Positions 50,545 through 59,760 of a DNA stretch of 64,000 nucleotides are shown here, in pieces (position 1 is the first letter of the stretch; each line of letters starts with the position of its first letter). This stretch comes from Pyrobaculum sp. WP30. GTDB taxonomy: Archaea > Thermoproteota > Thermoprotei > Thermoproteales > Thermoproteaceae. Under the pieces are notes generated by a model that did not search any database, was not told the origin of the DNA, and worked only from the letters and a program-made list of their open reading frames with translations. The position numbers and the translations under genes are program-made. Where the stretch lies: contig CP012158.1 in NCBI GenBank assembly GCA_001189275.1, positions 1,851,704 through 1,915,703 of the forward strand. Reading direction: 5' to 3'.

Positions 50545-52207
50545 TCACAGCGCCCTTATCCGCCTGTTGCACCAGCGCCGCGTATTTCGCCAAGAGGCCG
50601 CCGCTGTATTTAGGCGGCGGGGGCGTCCAGTTCTTCCGCCTCCTCTCCAGCTCCTCGTCGGGCACGTCCAGCTTCAAAAGGCCGGCCCCGCCGTCGATTA
50701 TGATTCTATCACCGTTTTCCACAAGCGCTATGGGCCCGCCCACTGCGGCCTCCGGCGCCACGTGTCCCACCATTATGCCGCGAGTGGCGCCGGAGAAGCG
50801 GCCGTCTGTGATCAACGCCACCGACTCGCCGAGGCCGGCGCCTACTATGGCAGCGGTGACCTTAAGCATTTCGGGCATGCCGGGGGCGCCTCTGGGCCCT
50901 TCGTAGCGGATCACCACCACGTCGCCCTGTTTGATCTCGCCAGCGGCCACCGCCTTGAAGGCCTCGGCCTCCCCATCGTAGACGCGGGCCCTCCCCTCGA
51001 ACTTGAGGACGTTGGCCGCACCGATCTTCATGACGGCTCCGCTGGGCGCCAGGTTGCCCCTGAGTATCCTAATCCCGGAGTAGGGCTTGTAGGGCTTCTC
51101 CACGTCGTATAATATGCCCGTCTCGGGGACGGAGGGGGGTTGCCACCTCTCCAACAGCTTGCCTATGGGCTCGCCCTCCACTGTCAAGGCTTCCGGCCTG
51201 AGAAGGTTTGCTTTATACAGCTTCTTTAGTATCCTCGGCGCGCCGCCTATTCTGTCTAGGTCTTGCATGGCGTAGGGCCCCGCCGGCCGCAGAGCCGCGA
51301 TTACGGGCACCTTTCTGCTTATCTCGTCGAAGTCGTCTAGAGTGAACTTGACCCCGGCCTCGTAGGCGATGGCGAGGAGGTGCAGTATTCCGTTTGTGGA
51401 GCCGGCCGTGGCGAAGAGCGTCACCGCCGCGTTGTACAACGCGTCGTAGGTGACCACCTTCCGCGGCGTTATGCCCAGCTCGGCGGCTTTCAACACGGCG
51501 CGGCCCGACGCCGCTGCGTAGGCCCTCCTCCTGGCGGACGTGGCCGGAGGCGTGGCGGAGCCTAGGAGAGACACGCCGAGAGCCTCGGCGAGGATTGCCA
51601 TGGTGTTCGCCGTGAAGAGGCCTTGGCAGGTGCCGTAGGTGGGGAAAGACAACTCCTCAATCCGCCTAAGCTCCTCCAGAGTGATCTTGCCGGAGAGGTA
51701 TGCGCCGACGGCCTCGAACGTGTCTTCGATGGTTAGCTCTCTGTCGCCGAGCCAGCCCGCCTCGGCCGTGCCGCCGTAGAGATAGACAGAGGGCAACTCC
51801 AGCCTAACCATGGCCATGATTATGCCCGGCTGAGTCTTGTCACATCCGCCTATCCCCACCCAGGCGTCTACGCCGTGGGAGTTAACCTGCGCCTCTATCG
51901 TGTCGGCTATTAGATCCCTGCTGATGAGGGAGTACCGCATCCCGGGGGTGCCCATGTTAATCCCGTCGTTCACCACTATGGTAGGCGCCGCCAACGCCAC
52001 CCCGCCCGCCTCCTTAACCCCCTCCTTGACGTATTTAGCCAGCTCCAGTGTGTGGTAGTTACACGGCCCCAGCTCCGACCAAGCCGCCACCACCGCGACA
52101 AGAGACTTGGAGAAATCCCACTCATTAAAGCCAACAGCACGGAGATAAGACCTATGCGGCGCGTTATCCACACCATCATACCACATACGAGACCTGACCC
52201 TCACCAT
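50525..52207 (-). CDS. ilvD: Dihydroxy-acid dehydratase
   Basis: Dehydrates dihydroxyisovalerate and dihydroxymethylvalerate in valine, leucine and isoleucine synthesis. Iron-sulfur cysteines occur in [20 protein letters not shown] and [12 protein letters not shown]; the C-terminal domain has [19 protein letters not shown] and the catalytic Ser region. About 560 residues. The ATG at 52207 is 27 bases after TATATAAAA on the minus strand; a GTG five codons earlier (52222) is too close to the box. The first 20 bases overlap nothing else, but its end meets the DUF488 gene convergently with a 20-base overlap. Confidence 0.95.
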   Translation of the reverse strand: MVRVRSRMWYDGVDNAPHRSYLRAVGFNEWDFSKSLVAVVAAWSELGPCNYHTLELAKYVKEGVKEAGGVALAAPTIVVNDGINMGTPGMRYSLISRDLIADTIEAQVNSHGVDAWVGIGGCDKTQPGIIMAMVRLELPSVYLYGGTAEAGWLGDRELTIEDTFEAVGAYLSGKITLEELRRIEELSFPTYGTCQGLFTANTMAILAEALGVSLLGSATPPATSARRRAYAAASGRAVLKAAELGITPRKVVTYDALYNAAVTLFATAGSTNGILHLLAIAYEAGVKFTLDDFDEISRKVPVIAALRPAGPYAMQDLDRIGGAPRILKKLYKANLLRPEALTVEGEPIGKLLERWQPPSVPETGILYDVEKPYKPYSGIRILRGNLAPSGAVMKIGAANVLKFEGRARVYDGEAEAFKAVAAGEIKQGDVVVIRYEGPRGAPGMPEMLKVTAAIVGAGLGESVALITDGRFSGATRGIMVGHVAPEAAVGGPIALVENGDRIIIDGGAGLLKLDVPDEELERRRKNWTPPPPKYSGGLLAKYAALVQQADKGAVTNPRPL

Positions 52208-52262
52208 ATCTATAGATTCCACCCATTTTATATAGATTCCACCACGCCGAAAAACGGCGTCG
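52208..52262. promoter_or_regulatory. ilvD promoter with direct repeat and palindrome
   Basis: TATAGATTCCACC occurs twice, at 52211-52223 and 52231-52243, exactly 20 bases apart, flanking and overlapping the TATA box. ACGCCG-AAAAA-CGGCGT (52244-52260) is a perfect inverted repeat just upstream of the box. Either could be an operator for control of branched-chain amino acid synthesis. Confidence 0.5.
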
Positions 52263-52264
52263 GG

Positions 52265-52662
52265 TTTTCGGCGCAGTGGACTCAGCCTTTCGGCGAAGAA
52301 TGACGTTTTGCAATAGACGCAAGCTTGGCGGCGTGTCTGGACATCTGTGGCTTTTGAGGAGGAGGCTTTATCTAAAGACCAGCTAGCGTCCGCGCGACAC
52401 GTTGTTTCTTGGCCCGGATTTTTTGGGCGTCGTGGTGAGGATTAGGAGAGCTCTCCCTAGGCGTGTGGCGGCTGTGTTGGGGAGGGCATTGGCGGCTTCA
52501 TTGTACGTGGCTTGGCGTTGTAGAGATGGTCCCAGGTGGAGGGTGAGGGCTTGGGAGGCGCTTAGAGGCGGTTTCGTTGCTGGCGTGGGCGCGGCTGGCG
52601 GCGTGGAGGCTCGCCAGGCGGGAGCTGGGGAGGCTGGGGGAGAGGCGCCTGTGTAGTGGTGT
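52265..52662. other. Intergenic region without recognised gene
   Basis: About 400 bases. A frame of 84 codons (52402-52656, rightward) is Ala/Gly/Arg-rich, with no TATA box and no recognisable product, and is considered chance. Otherwise nothing seen. Confidence 0.4.
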
Positions 52663-53742
52663 TTAACGTAGTGGTTGGGCTAGGTATATGTTGTGGGTGT
52701 TTTCCAGGATTTTTACGCGTACGCGGCGTCCTATGAGGCTGTCAGATGCCTCTCTGCCGTAGACCACGGTGATTGTTCTGTCCCAAATCGCCGTGTCCCT
52801 CCTCGAAATGGGGACCCCCAGCATTTCCCCTCTGAAGATGCCCCGCGCCACGATCTCGACCTCCAGGTCCTCCCCCACCCTGTGGGGTCTCGGAAGCTCC
52901 GGCGCCTTGTGGATGTTGTATTCGCCCGGCCTCGGTATAAGGGGGACTCCGAGCTCCTTCTCCATCTTCTTCAGACGGCTCCAGAACTCGCCCCAGCTCA
53001 TTGGCCGCACGTTGACGCGGCGGCCCCTCTTGTGCGGTATGTACTTCTGGATAAGCACCGGCGTGTAAACCCCCTTCCCGACGCCGTTCTCCACCGCCCA
53101 CTTCACTATCTTGGGCATCTCCTCGTCGTTTAAGCCGGGGACCCAGACTGGGCTTATCACAACGTTTATCCCCGCCTCCAGCGCCGTCTTGACCAGCTGT
53201 AGCACCCTCTCCACGTCGTACCACCCGGCCCCCGCCAGCTTACTGGCCAGCGCGGGGTCCAGGGCGTCTATGCTAACGTTGAACCTGTCCAGCCCCGCCT
53301 CCGCGAGGCGCCTTATCTTCCCCTCGTCAAGCATGTAGAGGCGGGTTTGCATGGAGACCACAGCGACGCCCCTTATGGCCTTGGCGCCCTCCACCAGCTC
53401 CACCAGTTGGGGGTAGGCGCCGGGGTCCCCCATGCCGTCTATGTGCACCTCCACGTCGTCGGTCTTCTTAAACTTCACCACCTCCTCCAAATCGGACAGC
53501 AAGGCCTCCACCTCAACCACATACTCCGCCCACCTGGCCCTAGACTGGGGACCCGCGTTGACGGAGCAGAAAACACATGAAAGCGCACAGACGCTGGTGG
53601 GCCTGACCTCCAACACGTTGGTTCCCCTGTCGACTACTCCGAAGGCCAAGGTGCCCACCTGCGGCATACCTGGGCCTACGGTGTAGATGGGCCGCCAGCC
53701 CACCGCCGCTTCACCGACCGGCTCTTTTAACCTTTCCCGCAA
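52663..53742 (-). CDS. Radical SAM protein with C-terminal TRAM-like region
   Basis: A 359-residue radical SAM enzyme with the cluster motif SVCALSCVFC (CxxxCxxC), then VHIDGMGDPGAYP (GGE-like motif), RFNVSIDALDPALASKLAG and a second-half VYTPVLIQKYIPHKRGRR. The end RRVRVKILENTHNIYLAQPL resembles a TRAM (RNA-binding) segment, so it may modify RNA, though archaeal members of this group (COG2100-like) have no known reaction. It is divergent from the AOR gene, across a region with two palindromes. Confidence 0.75.
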   Translation of the reverse strand: MRERLKEPVGEAAVGWRPIYTVGPGMPQVGTLAFGVVDRGTNVLEVRPTSVCALSCVFCSVNAGPQSRARWAEYVVEVEALLSDLEEVVKFKKTDDVEVHIDGMGDPGAYPQLVELVEGAKAIRGVAVVSMQTRLYMLDEGKIRRLAEAGLDRFNVSIDALDPALASKLAGAGWYDVERVLQLVKTALEAGINVVISPVWVPGLNDEEMPKIVKWAVENGVGKGVYTPVLIQKYIPHKRGRRVNVRPMSWGEFWSRLKKMEKELGVPLIPRPGEYNIHKAPELPRPHRVGEDLEVEIVARGIFRGEMLGVPISRRDTAIWDRTITVVYGREASDSLIGRRVRVKILENTHNIYLAQPLR

Positions 53743-53750
53743 GGGCCGCC

Positions 53751-53811
53751 TTGAGTATACTCAAATTGAAACCTTAATTAAAAACTATTAATTCACTTTA
53801 CAAATGTAAAG
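53751..53811. promoter_or_regulatory. Two palindromes between the radical SAM and AOR genes
   Basis: TTGAGTATACTCAA (53751-53764) is a perfect 14-bp palindrome, and CTTTAC-AAAT-GTAAAG (53796-53811) is a 6-4-6 inverted repeat. They occupy the divergent promoter region; the AOR TATA box is CTTTAAAAATATC (53821-53833). Candidate operators for one or two regulators. Confidence 0.55.
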
Positions 53812-53849
53812 GGTGGTAATCTTTAAAAATATCATTTTGGGGATAGCTT

Positions 53850-55694
53850 ATGACGGTGTTCAAAGTGGTAAGGGTTGACTTGTCCACAGAGAAGATAACT
53901 GAAGAGGTGTATAAGGAGGATCTCGTCCGTAAGTTCCTCGGCGGCAGGGGGCTTGCCTCCTACCTAGCGCTTAAGGAGATACCGCGGGGCGTAGACCCCT
54001 ACTCGCCCAGTAATAAACTTTACATATTCGCCGGACCCCTCAGCGGTCTCGCCACGCTGGCCACCAGCAGGATTACCGTGGTTACCAAGTCCCCCTTGAC
54101 TGGGTCGCTGACTCACTCCAACGCTGGCGGCAACTTCGCCTACATGCTCCGCCGCGCCGGGTATGAGGGCATAATCGTGGAGGGCAGAGCGGAGGAGCCG
54201 GTGTATATCTTGATCAAGGATGGCGAGGTGAGCATAAGGCCAGCTAAGCACATTTGGGGCAAGTGGACCGGCGCCGCCACGAAGGCCTTGCTGGAGGACG
54301 CGGGGATTGAGCCAGACGAGAAGAAGGCCGGCGTCGCCACGATAGGCCCCGCCGCAGAGAACCTGTCGCGCATAGCCGGCATAAGATTCAGCGACTACGA
54401 GCGCTTCGCCGGGAGGGGCGGCGTCGGAGCTGTAATGGGCTCGAAGAGGCTCAAGGGCGTGGTGGTGTGGGGCACCCGCGACCTCTACTCGCTGGTGGTT
54501 GACAGGAGGAGGTGGATAGAGGAGACGGGCAAGCTGGCGCAGAGGCTGGCGAGCGGGCCCACGGCGAAGGCGCTTCACACGTATGGGACCAACGTGCTTG
54601 CGAACATCATGAACTCCATCGGCGGTTACCCCACGCGGAACTTCGAGACGGGGTACTTCGAAGAGACCGAGAAGATCTCTGGCGAGCACATAAAGCAACA
54701 TTACGTCGTGGAGACCCACGCATGCGCTCAATGTCCTATCGCATGTACGCAACATGTGGAGGTCAAGTCGGGACCGTTCAAGTTCTTCGGCAAGGCGAAG
54801 TATGAGTACGAAACCACATGGGCGCTGGGCGCCAACCTCGGCAACGGCAGTACAGACGCCGTGTTGAAGCTGGAGAAGCTTGCCAACGAGCTCGGCTTCG
54901 ACGCGATTTCGCTGGGCAACACGCTGGCCGTCGCTGTGGAGCTCGCCAAGAAGGGGAAGCTGAATCTACCTATCGACTGGGGCGACCCCGCCTCGTTTAT
55001 CGACCTCGTGATTAAGACGGCCTACAGAGACGGCGTAGGCGACGAGCTCGCAGAGGGCGACTACCGCCTCGCCATGAAATACGGCGAGCCCGAGGCCTTC
55101 GTCGGGTCGAGGGGCCAGGGCTTCCCGGCGTACGACCCCAGGGCGCTTAAGGGCTTCGCCATATCTTACATCACCGCCAACCGCGGCGGGGACCACCTAG
55201 AGGCCTACACCCCCACGTGGGAGGTGCTCGGCGTGCCGGAGAAGGTCGACCCGCTCTGCGACACGCCGGAGTGCATCAAGAAACAGGTGAAGCTTGTGGT
55301 CTACGCACAACACCTCATGGCGTTGGCAGATGCGGTAACTTTCTGCAAGTTCGATACGCTGGACAAGGAGGGCTTGTTTGAGAACGACCTTGCTCATCTG
55401 TTCAACGCCGCCTTTGGGTGGGACGCCACGCCGCAGGAGATGCTGACCATAGGCGAGCGCATCTTCAACGTAGAGAGGCTCTTCCACGTGAAGGAGGGCA
55501 GGTGGGTTAAGGACGAGCTTCCGCCTAGGATGAGGAAGGAGATCCCGACGGGTCCCGCCAAGGGCCACAGCGCGGCGAAGATGTTTGACGAGGGCATAAA
55601 GGAGTTCTACGCGATGAGGGGCTGGGTCGACGGGAAGCCCACCTACGAGACGCTTAAGAGGCTGGGGCTGGAGGAGTTCCAGTACCTCCTGTAG
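53850..55694 (+). CDS. Tungsten-containing aldehyde ferredoxin oxidoreductase
   Basis: A 614-residue AOR family enzyme that oxidises aldehydes to acids with ferredoxin as acceptor. Present are LGGRGLASYLALKEIPRGVDPYSPSNKLYIFAGPLSG at the N-terminal domain, GRGGVGAVMGSKRLKGVVV, the iron-sulfur ligands THACAQCPIACTQHVE, DPLCDTPEC and the late Cys in TFCKFDTLD. The bis-pterin tungsten site is implied by family. The ATG at 53850 lies about 26 bases after the TATA box. No pterin or tungsten genes are near. The exact aldehyde is unknown. Confidence 0.95.
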   Translation: MTVFKVVRVDLSTEKITEEVYKEDLVRKFLGGRGLASYLALKEIPRGVDPYSPSNKLYIFAGPLSGLATLATSRITVVTKSPLTGSLTHSNAGGNFAYMLRRAGYEGIIVEGRAEEPVYILIKDGEVSIRPAKHIWGKWTGAATKALLEDAGIEPDEKKAGVATIGPAAENLSRIAGIRFSDYERFAGRGGVGAVMGSKRLKGVVVWGTRDLYSLVVDRRRWIEETGKLAQRLASGPTAKALHTYGTNVLANIMNSIGGYPTRNFETGYFEETEKISGEHIKQHYVVETHACAQCPIACTQHVEVKSGPFKFFGKAKYEYETTWALGANLGNGSTDAVLKLEKLANELGFDAISLGNTLAVAVELAKKGKLNLPIDWGDPASFIDLVIKTAYRDGVGDELAEGDYRLAMKYGEPEAFVGSRGQGFPAYDPRALKGFAISYITANRGGDHLEAYTPTWEVLGVPEKVDPLCDTPECIKKQVKLVVYAQHLMALADAVTFCKFDTLDKEGLFENDLAHLFNAAFGWDATPQEMLTIGERIFNVERLFHVKEGRWVKDELPPRMRKEIPTGPAKGHSAAKMFDEGIKEFYAMRGWVDGKPTYETLKRLGLEEFQYLL

Positions 55695-55759
55695 GCGTAT
55701 AAACCCTTCCTTTTTTCCCTTTCTGTGAATATATATTAACGTGTGGGGACCTTGCACCG

Positions 55760-56485
55760 GTGTTTGCCGTTTATTACAGGCCTGACTTGCGGCCTCTGGC
55801 TGAGGAGTTTAAGAGCAGATACGGCGCCGTTGACTTGACTTGCGGAGGCGAGCTCAGCCACGTGTTTATTCTGGGAGGCGACGGGACTCTGCTGGAGGCG
55901 CTGAGGCGGTTTCCCTGTGTGTTGGATTCTGTGGTCGTCCACCTGGGGATGGGGAGGGTGAATTTCTACAGGAGCGCGGAGTTCACAATTCCGGTGGAGG
56001 AGGCTGTGGAGAAGATACGGAGGGGGGAGTACCGCGTTCTTGAGTTTTCTACTCTTGAACACGACGGTTGCAGGGCCCTCAACGAAATTTCGATATATAG
56101 GAGGGAGCCGGGCAGGCTTCTGAGCTTCAGGATGAGGACAGACGAGGGGGAGGTGGTCGGGAGGGCCGACGGAGTGATCATCTCCACGCCTCACGGTAGC
56201 TCGGGCTACGTGGTGTCCACCTTCGGCCCGGTGGTGGACTACAGAGCAGAGGCCGTGGTGATCTCCTTCATCGCGCCGTATACGCTGTTTCTCAGACCCA
56301 TCGTCCTCGTGTCTAGCCAGGTGGCTGTGGAGACGGCGGAGGACGCCGTCTTAGTGTGCGACGGAAGGGAGACGCGCCGGGGCAAGAGCTTCCTGGTGAG
56401 GAGAGGGGGGAGGAAGCTTAAGCTGGCGGTATTCGGCGAGTTTCAGTTCCTCCACAGGGTGATGGAGCGGCTTAGGAGCCTATGA
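55760..56485 (+). CDS. nadK: NAD(+) kinase
   Basis: Phosphorylates NAD+ to NADP+. The GGDGTLLEALRRF motif (near residue 35), LNEISIYR (NE motif), GRADGVIISTPHGSSGYVVS and a C-terminal VVDYRAEAVVISFIAP are characteristic. 241 residues. The start is GTG at 55760, 26 bases downstream of AATATATATTAAC. Its stop overlaps the PIN-domain gene by four bases. Confidence 0.93.
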   Translation: MFAVYYRPDLRPLAEEFKSRYGAVDLTCGGELSHVFILGGDGTLLEALRRFPCVLDSVVVHLGMGRVNFYRSAEFTIPVEEAVEKIRRGEYRVLEFSTLEHDGCRALNEISIYRREPGRLLSFRMRTDEGEVVGRADGVIISTPHGSSGYVVSTFGPVVDYRAEAVVISFIAPYTLFLRPIVLVSSQVAVETAEDAVLVCDGRETRRGKSFLVRRGGRKLKLAVFGEFQFLHRVMERLRSL

Positions 56486-56826
56486 CCTGTTTCGTCCTCG
56501 ACGCCTCGGCCTTCTTCCACGCCCGCGACATGAGGGTCTTCGCGGGGCCGCTCTACACCACGAGACAGGTTGCGGAGGAGCTGAGGGACCCCATGGCGCA
56601 GGCGGCGCTGGAGATACTCCGCGTGCATGTGGAGGAGGTGGACCCCAAAGGGGTCGAGGAGCTCAGGAGGAGGTTCAGGGAGCTCTCCGCCGCCGACGCC
56701 TCTCTTCTCGTTTTAGCCGCCGCAAGGGGGTGCGTCCTTGTGACCGACGACGGCAAGCTGGCCGCCGCCGCAAGGAGGCTGGGGATACGGGTAGAGAGCG
56801 TCTTTTACAGGAGGCCGGAGAGGTAG
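56482..56826 (+). CDS. PIN-domain protein, Nob1-like
   Basis: A 114-residue PIN domain: CFVLDASAFFHARDM with the first catalytic Asp, TTRQVAEEL with Glu, ELSAADASLLVLAAARG with Asp, and CVLVTDDGKLAAAARRLGI with the last Asp pair. The N-terminal pattern matches the archaeal endonuclease Nob1 that finishes 16S rRNA; the Zn ribbon of full-length Nob1 is absent. It is translationally coupled to nadK. The last 22 bases overlap the convergent membrane-protein gene. Confidence 0.85.
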   Translation: MTCFVLDASAFFHARDMRVFAGPLYTTRQVAEELRDPMAQAALEILRVHVEEVDPKGVEELRRRFRELSAADASLLVLAAARGCVLVTDDGKLAAAARRLGIRVESVFYRRPER

Positions 56827-57494
56827 GACGCGGCCGCGGCGGCCGGCGGTATCGTCAAGTTGTCCTCGGGGCTTAAGGCATCGGCCAGCACCACAAAGGC
56901 CGTGATCAAAAGCGCAGAGGACGCGGGGTAGCCAACCGCCACAAGCGCCAACATGTTAGAGAGGGCCCCGGCCCCGGTGCCCCATAGGGTGAGCTTCCCA
57001 GCTATCCTCCAGCCATGGAGCAGGGTCCCCACCACGGCGCTTACGGCGTCGTAAACCACCATGCTGACCACGGAGGCCAAGAGGTGGGCCTTGCCGAATA
57101 TGGCCACGGCCACGAGGAACCCCACGGCGCCCATGAGTATCCCCAGGTAGCCGTGTCGCTTCTCGTAGTCTCTCTCGGCCGCCAGCATCAGCTCCTCCAG
57201 TTGCCTAACCGCGGCTTGGTACTGCGACCTGAGAAGAGGCTTATCCAGGGGGAGCAACTGCTCCAGCCTTGTGAACGCCTCCTCCAGAGATCTGAAGAAG
57301 TTCTGCCTAAACTCCTCCCAGACCAAGGGCTGTCTGACCTGTATAGAGTAGACAAACCCCCCGACGAGGGTGAGGACGGCTATGTAGAGCTCCGCGGGGA
57401 CCTCCACGAAGAGAGGCGCCGCTAAAAGCGCGACGAAAATCACGTGGAAGAACTTCCTGGCAAAAAGACTACGCAATTCAGTCCAGCTATGCAT
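56805..57494 (-). CDS. Polyprenol/dolichol kinase-like membrane protein (SEC59/DgkA/VTE5 type)
   Basis: A 229-residue membrane protein with about seven helices. The N-terminal FARKFFHVIFVALLAAP has the RK..H motif of the family, VVYDAVSAVVGTLLHGWRIAGKLTLWGTGAGAL corresponds to the nucleotide-lipid site, and LSPEDNLTIPPAAA at the end is the D-N-x-T-I-P signature. Members phosphorylate dolichol, phytol or diacylglycerol, here probably an archaeal polyprenol used in glycan assembly. A cytoplasmic loop of about 50 residues (VRQPLVWEEFRQNFFRS on) separates the first helices. Confidence 0.75.
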   Translation of the reverse strand: MHSWTELRSLFARKFFHVIFVALLAAPLFVEVPAELYIAVLTLVGGFVYSIQVRQPLVWEEFRQNFFRSLEEAFTRLEQLLPLDKPLLRSQYQAAVRQLEELMLAAERDYEKRHGYLGILMGAVGFLVAVAIFGKAHLLASVVSMVVYDAVSAVVGTLLHGWRIAGKLTLWGTGAGALSNMLALVAVGYPASSALLITAFVVLADALSPEDNLTIPPAAAAASYLSGLL

Positions 57495-57799
57495 AGAGAA
57501 GCCGCGCCGCGGCTATATATACGTAGAACACGCCAGCCACGGCGGCAAATGCAAGCTCCCGCCTAAGAAGTGCTGAAGACAAGCACCGCAGGACGCAACC
57601 CAGAAGAGACGGCGTGCGGAGGGCTGTTGAGGTGTATTCCAATTCGCGTTTAGTTCCCCGGCTACCCCCCTTCGCGTTTAGACGTTTTCTAATTTGTACA
57701 GGTCTTTGCACGTATTCGCGGGTTCTCATTCTAGGCGCGTAAAGTCGCCCCGCTCCACTCCTCGGGGGCCACATGCCGAGGCCCGCCGCTTGGCCGGAA
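57495..57799. other. Divergent intergenic region
   Basis: About 300 bases between the polyprenol-kinase-like gene and the zinc-ribbon gene. It has the TATA-like GGCTATATATACG near 57512-57524 for the leftward gene. Otherwise no recognisable content. Confidence 0.4.
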
Positions 57800-57829
57800 A
57801 GTTTAACTAAGCGTAGTTTTCTGTCTACT

Positions 57830-57967
57830 ATGAAGTTGTGCCCGATCTGTGGGGTTGAGCTTCGGCCGAGAGCTGTGTATGAGGTCGAGGTGGATACATG
57901 CCCAAAGTGCGGCGGCGTGTGGCTTGACGGCGGTGAGCTACAAAAGCTCATCGCCAAAATCAAGTAG
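57830..57967 (+). CDS. zf-TFIIB-type zinc-ribbon protein interrupted by an in-frame TAG
   Basis: A 45-codon frame, MKLCPICGVELRPRAVYEVE followed by DTCPKCGGVWLDGGELQKLI, with the CxxCG...CxxCG ribbon of zf-TFIIB proteins, ends at a TAG at 57965-57967. The same frame then continues open for 35 codons to a TGA at 58073: YREEYYGDERYREWEEEWRE, then KKKKSIFYLFDEIFD, the acidic-basic tail expected of such proteins. Either a nonsense mutation has removed the tail or the TAG is read through. ATG 57830 is 26 bases after GTTTAACT. Function of these small ribbons is unknown. Confidence 0.7.
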   Translation: MKLCPICGVELRPRAVYEVEVDTCPKCGGVWLDGGELQKLIAKIK

Positions 57968-58141
57968 TACAGGGAGGAGTACTACGGCGATGAACGCTAT
58001 AGAGAGTGGGAGGAGGAGTGGCGTGAGAAAAAGAAGAAGAGTATTTTCTATCTTTTTGACGAGATATTTGACTGAGACGCCGCGTAGCTCCACGGCAGAG
58101 GACGCGGTTGATGCGGCGTCAAGCCCGGCTAGGTGGAGCCG

Positions 58142-58597
58142 CTAGTAGCAGATCCCCACCACAACCCGCACGGGGGCTCCTTGTCGTAGCTTGGCTACCA
58201 GAGCCCTGTTTAGGTCTGCGGCGGCCTTGTCTGCCGATACGGCCAGCGTTGAGTCGTCTACATATCTGCTTTTCCTCACCACCATGCGCCATGTGGAGGT
58301 GGGCACGGCGCCTGGGGCTTCTCCGGTCACGACGTCCCACACGTCGCCCGCATCTATTACCACCACCACGACGCCTCTGGAGGCGAGCGCCTGTAGCACC
58401 TCTCTCCTCAGCTCCCCCGCGGCCTTCTCGGCGCAACACGCCACTATGCAGTCGCCGCGGCGCGTGACGTAGGGATCCTTGCTGATTTCAAGCGTCCTCC
58501 TGTTTGTCGCAGTGACGTTCACATGTCCTCTGGCGATGAGCACGTCGCTCGGCGCCTCCCCCCTCAGCACCTTTTTGAGACAGTCCGCAGCATCCAC
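58142..58597 (-). CDS. DUF371 family protein
   Basis: A 151-residue archaeal conserved protein. The start [22 protein letters not shown] and [20 protein letters not shown] match the DUF371 pattern, which suggests a small beta-rich fold with conserved Asn, Thr and Cys. No function is established for the family. The GTG at 58597 is 26 bases from the shared TATA region. Divergent from tyrS. Confidence 0.8.
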   Translation of the reverse strand: MDAADCLKKVLRGEAPSDVLIARGHVNVTATNRRTLEISKDPYVTRRGDCIVACCAEKAAGELRREVLQALASRGVVVVVIDAGDVWDVVTGEAPGAVPTSTWRMVVRKSRYVDDSTLAVSADKAAADLNRALVAKLRQGAPVRVVVGICY

Positions 58598-58612
58598 AGG
58601 TCTGGACGCAAC

Positions 58613-58626
58613 GGTTAATATATACA
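58613..58626. promoter_or_regulatory. Shared bidirectional TATA box for DUF371 and tyrS
   Basis: GTTAATATATAC lies 26 bases before the tyrS ATG (58642) rightward and 26 bases before the GTG at 58597 leftward, so one near-symmetric box serves both leaderless genes. Confidence 0.6.
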
Positions 58627-58641
58627 GGTTTTTCCAGCTCT

Positions 58642-59760
58642 ATGGACGTTGAGGAGAAGATCTCGCTTGTTCTGCGGTACCCAACCGAGGAGGTACTCAC
58701 CGCGGAGGAGCTGAGGGAGCTGTTTCAGGGGGGGTACAGGCTGAAGCACTACATAGGGTTTGAAATAAGCGGACTTATCCACATAGGCACGGGCGTCGTC
58801 AGTATGTCTAAGGTGGTGGATCTGCAGAAGGTGGGGGTCAAGACCCAGATCTTCCTAGCCGATATACATTCTTGGCTAAACAACAAACTGGGAGGTGACC
58901 TAGACGTCATTAGGAAGGTGGCGGTGACGTACTACGTGGAGGCCTTTAAGAAGATAATCGAGGTGCTCGGCGGCGACCCCGACGCCACAAGGTTCGTCCT
59001 GGGGTCGGACCTGTATCACCACAACGACGAGTACTGGTTCCTCCTTATGGACGTAACCCGCCACTTGACTCTTTCCCAGGTGAGGCACAGCCTGACCATA
59101 TTGGGCAGGAAGATGGGCGAGTCCATTCCCCTGGCCTACCTCGTGTATCCGCCCCTCCAAGTCGCCGATGTGTTCGCGCTGGAGGCGCACATACCACACG
59201 GCGGCGTTGACCAGCGGAGGGCGCACATACTGGCGAGGGAGGTGGCGCATAAGATTAGGTTCTACCCGCTGAAGGTAGACGACAAGCGGATAAAGCCAGT
59301 GGCGCTTCACCACAAGCTTCTGCCGGCGCTTAACATCACCTCGAAGCCCGGCAGCAAGGAGGAGCTCAGCGAGTTGAAGATGAGCAAAAGCATCCCGCAG
59401 AGCGCTATATTTGTCCACGACAGCCCCGAGGAGGTTAGGCAGAAGATAGCAAGGGCCTACTGCCCGCCCCGGGAGGTGGAGTACAACCCCGTCCTCGAGC
59501 TGATCCACATAGCCGCCCTTAGGGAGGAGAGGAAAACCCCCCTCGTCGTTAGAAGACCTCCGCAATACGGCGGAGACGTGGAGGTCTGGAGATACGAGGA
59601 GCTGGAGGCCATGTATAGAGAGGGGAAGATCCACCCGGCCGATTTAAAAAACGCCGCCGCGGAGGCGTTGACACAGTTGCTGGAGCCCGTTTACAGATAC
59701 TTCCAGGGACCCGGCGCCAAGCTCCTAGAGGAGATGAAGAACATCTCGATTACCCGCTAG
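58642..59760 (+). CDS. tyrS: Tyrosyl-tRNA synthetase
   Basis: A class Ic synthetase of 372 residues. The HIGH-like IHIGTG follows [15 protein letters not shown], the KMSKS motif is [14 protein letters not shown], and [16 protein letters not shown] and [10 protein letters not shown] follow the archaeal TyrRS pattern rather than TrpRS. It is somewhat longer than many archaeal TyrRS (~320-350) because of a helical C-terminal segment. The TATA box lies 26 bases before the ATG. Confidence 0.93.
   Translation: MDVEEKISLVLRYPTEEVLTAEELRELFQGGYRLKHYIGFEISGLIHIGTGVVSMSKVVDLQKVGVKTQIFLADIHSWLNNKLGGDLDVIRKVAVTYYVEAFKKIIEVLGGDPDATRFVLGSDLYHHNDEYWFLLMDVTRHLTLSQVRHSLTILGRKMGESIPLAYLVYPPLQVADVFALEAHIPHGGVDQRRAHILAREVAHKIRFYPLKVDDKRIKPVALHHKLLPALNITSKPGSKEELSELKMSKSIPQSAIFVHDSPEEVRQKIARAYCPPREVEYNPVLELIHIAALREERKTPLVVRRPPQYGGDVEVWRYEELEAMYREGKIHPADLKNAAAEALTQLLEPVYRYFQGPGAKLLEEMKNISITR

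Noticed and set aside
52402-52656. 84-codon frame upstream of the radical SAM gene
   Set aside because: Low-complexity Ala/Gly/Arg sequence, no promoter, no recognisable fold.
57965-57967. TAG as a pyrrolysine codon
   Set aside because: Pyrrolysine machinery is confined to methanogens and a few other lineages and is not seen here; simple nonsense mutation or readthrough is more likely.
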